Shown here: positions 57,513 through 64,000 of the stretch, piece by piece
How positions within the stretch are numbered: the stretch's first letter is position 1
How the letters are laid out: each line of letters starts with the position of its first letter
DNA from: Pomphorhynchus laevis
Lineage: Eukaryota > Acanthocephala > Palaeacanthocephala > Echinorhynchida > Pomphorhynchidae
Reading direction: 5' to 3'
Assembly (NCBI GenBank): GCA_012934845.2
Contig: WNNJ02000815.1
Location: forward strand, 1-64,000
DNA length: 64,000 bases
The notes under the pieces: model-generated
Seen by the model: only the letters and a program-made list of their open reading frames with translations
What the model was told of the DNA's origin: nothing
Databases searched by the model: none
Program-made: the position numbers and the translations under genes

Positions 57513-58084
57513 TTATATAATAATAGTTATATAATAATAGAAAGGAATCGCCGCCTGTTTCTGCTTCACTATTTAACCAAGGTATTTTTAATCAAGGAAT
57601 ATATAAACGAGACATATGTATCATTAAAGTAGTCAACAAGCAAGGCATATATATCATCAAACCAAGGAATATTTGTCATTAAACCAAGTCATATGTAAAA
57701 GAAGACACGTGCCCTTAAATCAATGGATAATTAATGTCTTGATTAAGGCTAAAATCAAGGCATAATTAAGTTTAATTAGAGCGTATCGAAAACAGTCAAA
57801 AAGCTATCGAATTGATTTTTACTACATACATTACAATAAGCTTTATGCTGAAAAAAAATACTTTAAGATTATTTATTCAAAAGATCAAATGTAATAATTT
57901 AGAGAATTCCTAACCTGCTAATTAATTGTAACCCGCTAATTAACTGCATTTAAACTTTTGTCCTATAACTTACAGTAGTGGTTATTCCTACTGTCAATTC
58001 ATCAGTAAACGGCACCATCAATAATATACTAAATGATTCTTGTAATTTACTAATTAGTAATACTTTAATTTAATTGATCAGTCA
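57513..58084. other. AT-rich stretch with AATCAAGG microrepeats
   Basis: Irregular repeats of AACCAAGG/AATCAAGG plus AATAT or CATAT at 57578-57770, then ordinary AT-rich DNA. Similar AAATCAAGGTTG units occur at 60575-60645. No gene seen. Confidence 0.5.
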
Positions 58085-58265
58085 CACTCTAAACGTCGCT
58101 ATTTGGCGTAATAACATCTTTATTCAGTAAACATCTACAAACGCTAAAAAATCTCTGCAGTATATATCGCAAAGCATTAACTGGTCCTTTGAAGATTAAC
58201 TCTAAGTCACATTTTACACTTTTTGCTCTCTCTCTATTAACATTAATCCTTCATACACATATTAG
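58085..58265 (-). repeat. Dispersed repeat 'X', copy 2
   Basis: Reverse complement of 36785-36985 (shared GGCGTAATAACATCTTTATT, TTTACACTTTTTGCTCTCTC, ATTAATCCTTCATACACATA). No open frame corresponds between the copies, so it is non-coding. This copy is not inside a MITE. Confidence 0.55.
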
Positions 58266-58419
58266 AAAATCTTGTCAAATACGGCTGAATCCTCGAAAAA
58301 CTTTAGAAGCTTAACTAAGTTCGGTCTTTAAAAGGATATTGATACATTCTGGTAATGACTAACACGATTAATTTGCATTTTAAATCGCAAAGCATACTTG
58401 CAAAATGCTTTACAACTTC

Positions 58420-58615
58420 ATTGAGCATTATTACTAATAAAGTTTAAGTAATTATTATTAAGTTGTGATTTCGGACTTCACCAGAACTAGGCCCCGAATA
58501 GGTCGAAAGGAATGATCAAATCCCACATATCCGATCCCGCCTCGAAGTAAAATAAAAGCAAATAAAAATAAAAATTGAGTTGTAACCGTGAATTCGTCAC
58601 GAATTCGTGATATAA
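58420..58615. repeat. Dispersed 190-bp repeat, copy 2
   Basis: Counterpart of 37255-37440 in the same orientation, with GATTTCGGACTTCACCAGAA, CCCCGAATAGGTCG, ATCCGATCCCGCCTCGAA, AATTGAGTTGTAACCGTG and the palindromic GAATTCGTCACGAATTCGTG end. Confidence 0.6.
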
Positions 58616-59160
58616 TTAATAAATATCAAATTACAAAGTTTAGTTTATAATTTTACATAAAATTTAATTGTTAATTTTGCAAATGCAAATTTCCTCAAAG
58701 TTTAGAACCAAAAATACTTTTGTAATCAGTGGATTTGTAACCAGAAAGTCTCAATAGCTTGTGATCATATTTACGATGAATGTCATATTTACAAACTGGA
58801 ATTTTGGAATTTTGAAGCAGGATAAAATACTATTTTATATTTTTTAATTCACTAGCTACCATAGGAACGATAATATAGGACCGTATATTAGGACGTACAT
58901 TAGATTAAGAAGATTTTCGAAGATTTTCGAAGATCTTTTACTCATTTATTGTAATTCTAAACACGTGATCTTGATCCAGTTTTTAAATTTGGAATTTAGA
59001 GCAACATATTGTTATATATGTACATACTTAGCCAGAACGATTTAAGCCGATCACACCAAAACAGAGAAAAAAGATCAACTAAATGGGTAAGTTATAAAAG
59101 TGACAAATCAGCCTAATCATGTATCCAACGTCGAACCTTGCTTCTGGAAGCGAGGAAATT
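58616..59160. other. AT-rich, no gene seen
   Basis: Contains a short direct repeat AGATTTTCGAAGATTTTCGA at 58910-58930. No element or coding region recognised. Confidence 0.5.
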
Positions 59161-59164
59161 GGTG

Positions 59165-60400
59165 ACGGCAGCGATATCTTCTGGAAAACCATTCGATGAG
59201 ATATAAACCTTGATCTGTATTAAGATAAGGCGTTCTAAGAGCTTAGAAAGAGTGGGGAGCAGTAAAATGGGGGGGGCGATGGCTAGAAGGAATGGAGGGG
59301 TCGAGTCATTGTTTCTTAAGGAGAGGACGAACGATTGCGGATTTCCAGTGTGAAGGGAAGATACGACTGCGGATGGACGACTTAAACAAGGTTAAGAGAA
59401 AGAGAAGAAATCGATGAGCATATGACTTTAAATATGGGGTAGGAAGGGGATGACAAATGAGGTTTTGCTGGTCAAGGACTGAGGACAGATGAGACTTCGG
59501 CAGGTGAGACAGGGAGAAGATGAAAGACTTCCGGGAGGATGAGGCGAGGAGGGGAAAGTGGGATGGGATAAGGATGAGATGTGAGAGAGCAAAGTGGATA
59601 CTTTGGTCTAGAGTAATGACATATAAACATGAGGATTGATGTTGCAAGATAAAGAGGAGCGAGCAAGGATTGAGTTTAAAGTATGGCATAGAGATTTAGA
59701 GATGAATGTAGTGATGATTTTATGCTGCAAGACGGAATCGCATTTGGTACGTAGTAGGTTGAGATGAGGCCGGAGAAGATCAAGATATGAATCACGGATA
59801 GACGGAGTGAGCGAGCATATATCACTTATGAGAAAGTGGTAATAGACTCGAAAAGCATAACGGAATCGACGCTTTGAGAGTAGGCATTTGATATCAAACC
59901 ATGGGAACGTTTTAAGCGAAGGTGAGAGTGATGCTTGAAGGGCAAGAGAAGATAGAGAGTGGGTGTGAGTTCAGAGTTGAAAAGAAATGCATGATCGTGA
60001 GGAGTGGATGATGTTATTATGGGAGATGATAGAGACGATTTGAGTGAGGGAGAGCAAAGAAGAGGGATACCAAGATTTCTCCAAGGGCGACGTAAGATTG
60101 TTTCAAGTGTCTACAGAAATAACAATCGAGTGTCGTAAAAGAACTCAATGGAACATATCAGTTGCTGATTATCTCGAACAGCCAGTGCCATATATATACC
60201 CATTCCCGAGTAAAATGACCTTGTTTGAACACAAACTTTAAAGTCACAACCTCCGACCGTATCTGTGTCTCAGTCCCAATCATCATTTAACGAGCAGAGA
60301 ATGTTTGATACTGATATGTCGAATATACGTCCAGTATTCACTTGAACTTGCGCCGATCAGAACTGTAACATTGTCGATCAAATTGTGGAGACAAATCGTT
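59165..60400 (-). mobile_element. Decayed L2/CR1-like LINE of the GC-rich subfamily
   Basis: Minus-strand ORF2 remnants: 59689-59306 (FHLLPVSPAEVSSVLSP read in an adjacent frame, LTLFKSSIRSRIFPSHWKSA, IVRPLLKKQ), PTLSKLLERLILIQ-like at about 59240, basic linker at 59700-59900, and degraded endonuclease sequence up to about 60400. Both ends lack recognisable termini. Many frame breaks; older than copies D and G. Confidence 0.65.
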
Positions 60401-60559
60401 GTCATTTAACATAATATAAACAAGAACATACCGGCAAATCTCGATGACTTTATCTGGAACGGTATCTTCCAAATCATAATAAGTGGGTACAAAGCGTATG
60501 CTTGTACAGGTTGATATGAGTTGGAAACCTAATCATTGTGAATTTGGTTGAATTCTCTG

Positions 60560-61120
60560 CACGGAACAGGCAATGTCAAGGTTGTTAAAGGTCAAACCTT
60601 AAATCAAGGTTGCTTAAACCTTAAATCAAGGTTGTTAAAAGTTCTATTTAATACAGCTGATATCGCCCAGTAAGTACGTATTAACTCTTATCTACTAAAG
60701 GGGAACTCCATCCGCATCCTTCTGGACTAAGACTGGTAGAGCAGATTTGTTTCTGCTAAACTTGAGCTAGAAGTGCGCCGAGGATCGGGTGAAGTTAATT
60801 AAACAATCTCGAATTTCCGGGTAGTTCGGCTGCTTTTATTAATATACTGTGATCCCCTATTGCGCATAGACGAATAGTAAACTCATGTGTAAAAACCTTC
60901 AGTCCGTTCACTATCCTTTTTTGCGTATTGTAAATTTCATAGAAACAAAATCATTTTGTGGATGATTTTCATATGCTAACATTCTCTGACAATAATAAAG
61001 CCTTCCCACATTTAATCGCACGTCGTAACACTTTAAATTTTGTGTATTCTAATACCAACAATATCATGAACAAATTCGATGTAAACGATAACTCAGACAT
61101 GGATGGGGTGTTATGTTTAA
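60560..61120. other. Spacer with short AAATCAAGGTTG repeats
   Basis: Three TCAAGGTTG(C/T)TTAAA-type units at 60575-60645, then no recognisable feature. Confidence 0.45.
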
Positions 61121-61124
61121 AAAA

Positions 61125-61880
61125 AAGATTTATTTAACGTGGCAAATGCGTGCCAGCGCACGCTTACATGACCACAACAAAACAAAAATGTAAATCATGT
61201 GTCGAGAAGGTGTGAACGGAGGAGGTGTTTGAATGTGATAAAGGAGGGAGCGCGGCGGACGTCGAGAGGGAGTTGATTCCAGGCGAGTGAGGCGGCGATG
61301 ATGAAGGATCGGAGACCATAGTTGTTGGAGTAATTGGGAACGTGGAGTAAGAGGGTATGACGGAAACGCAGTGATGGCGAGGTGGGGCGAGTGTCGTCTA
61401 AGAAAGGAAGGTTGATGAACGATGGGGAGCCGACAGCGATGAGACGAAAAGTTACGATAAGAAGGCGGAGTTTGATGCGGATGTGGATGGTTTTGTCAGG
61501 AGAGTTGGGCAAGATATATAGATATGTGGCCGAAGCGACGGAGACGAAAGAGCACTCGAACGGCGGAGTTGATTATGCGTTGTAGTGGTAGGATGATGGA
61601 TTTTGGAGAATTAGCGAAAAAGCTAAGGCAGTAATCGATTTTATGGAAAAGAAGCGATGAAAGAAGAGACATACAAGAGCGGAAGTCGATAAGGGAGCGG
61701 ATAAGGCGGATGTCACTGAGAATTAAGTTAGACGAGCGAACCTTGTCACGGACGAAGGGTTTAAGGGAAAGGTGACCATTGAAATGGAAGCCTAAGAAAG
61801 TGAGATTGTGGACTATGGGGATGATCGATGAGGCAAAAATTACAGTGGGAGGAGATATGTTTGGTTTACGAAGGAGGATA
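61125..61880 (-). mobile_element. L2/CR1-like LINE, GC-rich subfamily, interrupted copy F
   Basis: 3' tail at 61125-61195 with hairpin GCGTGC-GCTG-GCACGC and TTTGCCACGTTAAATAAATC. Coding part 61512-61195 is the ORF2 C-terminus (RHTLLLHVPNYSNNYGLRSF, FKHLLRSHLLDT), continuing upstream through thumb codons in broken frames to 61880. There it is cut by the 3' tail of copy G; its remainder should lie beyond the window's right edge. Confidence 0.75.
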
Positions 61881-64000
61881 ATAATACAAATTTATTTAAT
61901 GTGGCAAATGCATACAAGCTGTACGCTTACAAGTCCACAAACAAAAATGAAAAAGTCAAGCAGATAAATTGTTTAAATGGGATCGGATTTGTTATTTAAA
62001 GCACGGCAAGGAAGTTGATTGGCGTATATGAATGGACAGATGGTCCACGATAGAGGAGCAGCCACAAAGAAGGAGCGGAGTCTAAATGAGGTAGAGTAGT
62101 TTGGGAGATGTAAAAGAAGGGAATTACAGGAACGCAAGGAACAGTAAACAGGACGAGAATTATCAAGAAAAGGAAGATTGAGAAATGAAAGGGTATGAAA
62201 AGTTACAAGGCGGAAAGCAACGATAAGAAGACGAATTTGAACACGACAATAAATTGTAGGCAAATCGAGAGAAGCAAGATGGTAGGAGGTATGATCAAAA
62301 CGACGAAGACGGAGGAGAATTCGGACGGCTGCGTTGACGATGCGTTGTAGGGGAAGAAGAGTGGATTTAGGTGAGTTGGAAAATAGACTAAGACAATAAT
62401 CGAGTCTAGAAAAAAGGAGAGAAGATATTAGATTCATACAAGAAGAGAAATCGATCAATCTACGAACTTGACGGAAATTGCGGAGTATCAAGGTAGATGA
62501 GCGTACTTTATAACTAATGAAAGGTTTAAGTGAAAGTCGGTTGTCAAAATGGAAGCCTAGGAAAACGAGATTATCAACGATAGGAAGAATTGTAGAATTT
62601 AATGATACGGAAGGAGGTTATACGTCGAAGCTTCGAGGTTGGATCTACATAATTTTAGATTTATCAGGATTCAGCGAAAGGCGAAGGGAATAAATATGAT
62701 TGGAAATTGAGACAAGACAGTCGGAAGCAGAAACACTAAGATCGTGAATACGATAAACAGGTGCATGAGCATAGATGAGAATGTCATCAGCATATTGCAT
62801 AACATGGAAGTTAAATTTATTAGAAATCGAAGACAAATCACCGAGAAGAGAGAAAAGCATAGGGCCTAATACGGAGCCTTGTGGAACACCGGACGGAATG
62901 GACGAAGGATGGGAGAGAAGAGTTAGAATAGACGCGAAATGTACGGTTTGATAGATATGAAGAAAACCATGATACAGTGGGTAAAGAGAAGCCATAATCA
63001 GGATGAAGGGGATGGAGAAGAATCGAGTGATCGACGATGTCAAAAGCAGACGATAGATCAAGAGAAACTATGACACTACATAATTTATGATCGCGCGATA
63101 TGAGTAAGTCATTATAAACTTTTAGACATGCAATTTCGGTTGAGTAATTAGAGCGAAAAGCGGTATGGAAGGGAGGAAATATGTTAGAGGAAAAGAGATA
63201 TATATTAACTTGCTTAAGAACGAGACGCTCAAACAGTTTAGAGAGAGTTGGGAGAAGTGTAATAGGACGGTACGAAGATGGTAGTGAAGAGTCGATAGAT
63301 TGCTTTTTGATGATAGGACGAACAGTGGCGCATTTCCAGATGGAAGGAAATGTACGGCTACGGATGGTCGAGTTGAACATTGTGGTTAGGAAGGGTAAGA
63401 TAGAGGAGCAGATATTTTTAAGCAAGTGAGTGGGAATTGGGTCAGAAGGAGAGGTTTTATTAGGTAATGACAGCAGAACCGAAGAAACTTCATCAGACGA
63501 AACGGGAAGAAGGTGGAATAGTTCTGGGAGAGACGTATTTAAAGAGAAAAGTGGGTACAAGGGGGCTATGGGTAGTAGGGAAAGTAAATTAGATAGCTTA
63601 GTTCGTAGATAAGAAGAAAATTCATCAGGATTTATATTACAAGGGGTAGATGATCGTGAAAGAATTGAGTTTAAGATTTTCCAATGAGATTTAGAGTTGG
63701 AAGATGACTCGAGTTGATTTCGCCAAAAGAGAGTACGTTTAGTACGTATAAGAATGAGATATGAACGGCGTTGACAAATGTAGGAATCACGAAGATTTGG
63801 AGTGGGTGAGTTGGGAGAACGTTTAAGAAAGCGTTTATACATACGAAAAGAGTGACGAAGTCGATGCTTAGAAAGACTACATTCAGAATCGAACCAGGAG
63901 CATGGCGCAAGCGCTGGGAACGTCGAAGTCGACTAGGCAGAAGGTTATTGAGCATCGACGTAAGTTCAGAATCAAACAGAATGCAAAGATCATCGGGAGA
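61881..64000 (-). mobile_element. L2/CR1-like LINE, copy G, running off the window
   Basis: Inserted into copy F at 61880. The 3' hairpin reads GCGTAC-AGCTT-GTATGC in sense, a G-U pair in place of G-C. ORF2 pieces: 62491-61973 (C-terminus), 63061-62645 (RT with GVPQGSVLGPMLFS, QYADDILIYAHAP), 63842-62838 (earlier RT with LDLSSAFDIVDHSILL) and 63955-63671 (linker). Shares with copy D the 2-base loss before GVPQG. It extends at least 2.1 kb and is still in the linker at the window edge, so it may be long. Confidence 0.85.
62838..63842 (-). pseudogene. LINE G ORF2 middle part
   Basis: 334-residue frame from the basic linker (MYKRFLKRSPNS) through SSYRPITLLPTLSKLFERLV and LDLSSAFDIVDHSILLHPLH to the frame break before GVPQG; the last 25 or so residues are out of frame. 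Confidence 0.7.

Overview
This is AT-rich eukaryotic nuclear DNA, most likely from an invertebrate metazoan; the exact group cannot be resolved here. Three spliced, conserved host genes can be assembled exon by exon with matching intron phases: the spliceosomal protein RED/IK (+, about 16.2-34.5 kb), inositol-3-phosphate synthase (+, 35.7-43.9 kb) and mitochondrial cysteine desulfurase NFS1 (-, 48.5-52.6 kb). Introns range from 43 and 47 bases up to several kilobases filled with transposable elements.

Layout. 1-15.4 kb is a repeat graveyard: L2/CR1-like LINEs on the minus strand, including one almost complete copy with ORF1 and an APE endonuclease/RT ORF2; short tandem repeats; foldback MITEs; a decayed Penelope-like RT; a Merlin-type transposase remnant; and at 13.3-15.4 kb a tandem plus inverted array of about 360-bp units. 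16-35 kb is RED, whose introns hold two different RT elements of the restriction-enzyme-like-endonuclease type (both in sense), an antisense LINE, a GC-richer terminal-inverted-repeat element and a foldback MITE. 35.7-44 kb is the inositol synthase gene, with a LINE tail bearing a clear 18-bp target duplication, several MITEs and a SINE-sized repeat in its introns. 44.8-47.8 kb is a plus-strand LINE lying between the convergent inositol synthase and NFS1 genes. 52.7-64 kb is again LINE on LINE: a CR1-like copy carrying an inserted piece of another family, then four minus-strand L2/CR1-like copies, the last running off the right edge.

The most interesting signal is in the 360-bp array. Each unit carries the three conserved boxes of a hammerhead ribozyme (CTGATGA, CGAAAC, and a UC before stem I) with three stems whose boundaries fall where a hammerhead needs them, backed by compensatory changes and by a divergent relative at 13.4 kb whose stem III has a different sequence but still pairs. 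The boxes occur in the reverse cyclic order, so one unit alone cannot fold classically; two consecutive units of a tandem transcript can. A second structural signal is a short hairpin just before the 3' end of the LINEs, kept across subfamilies by paired changes. Both claims rest on reading by eye; no folding or database search was run.
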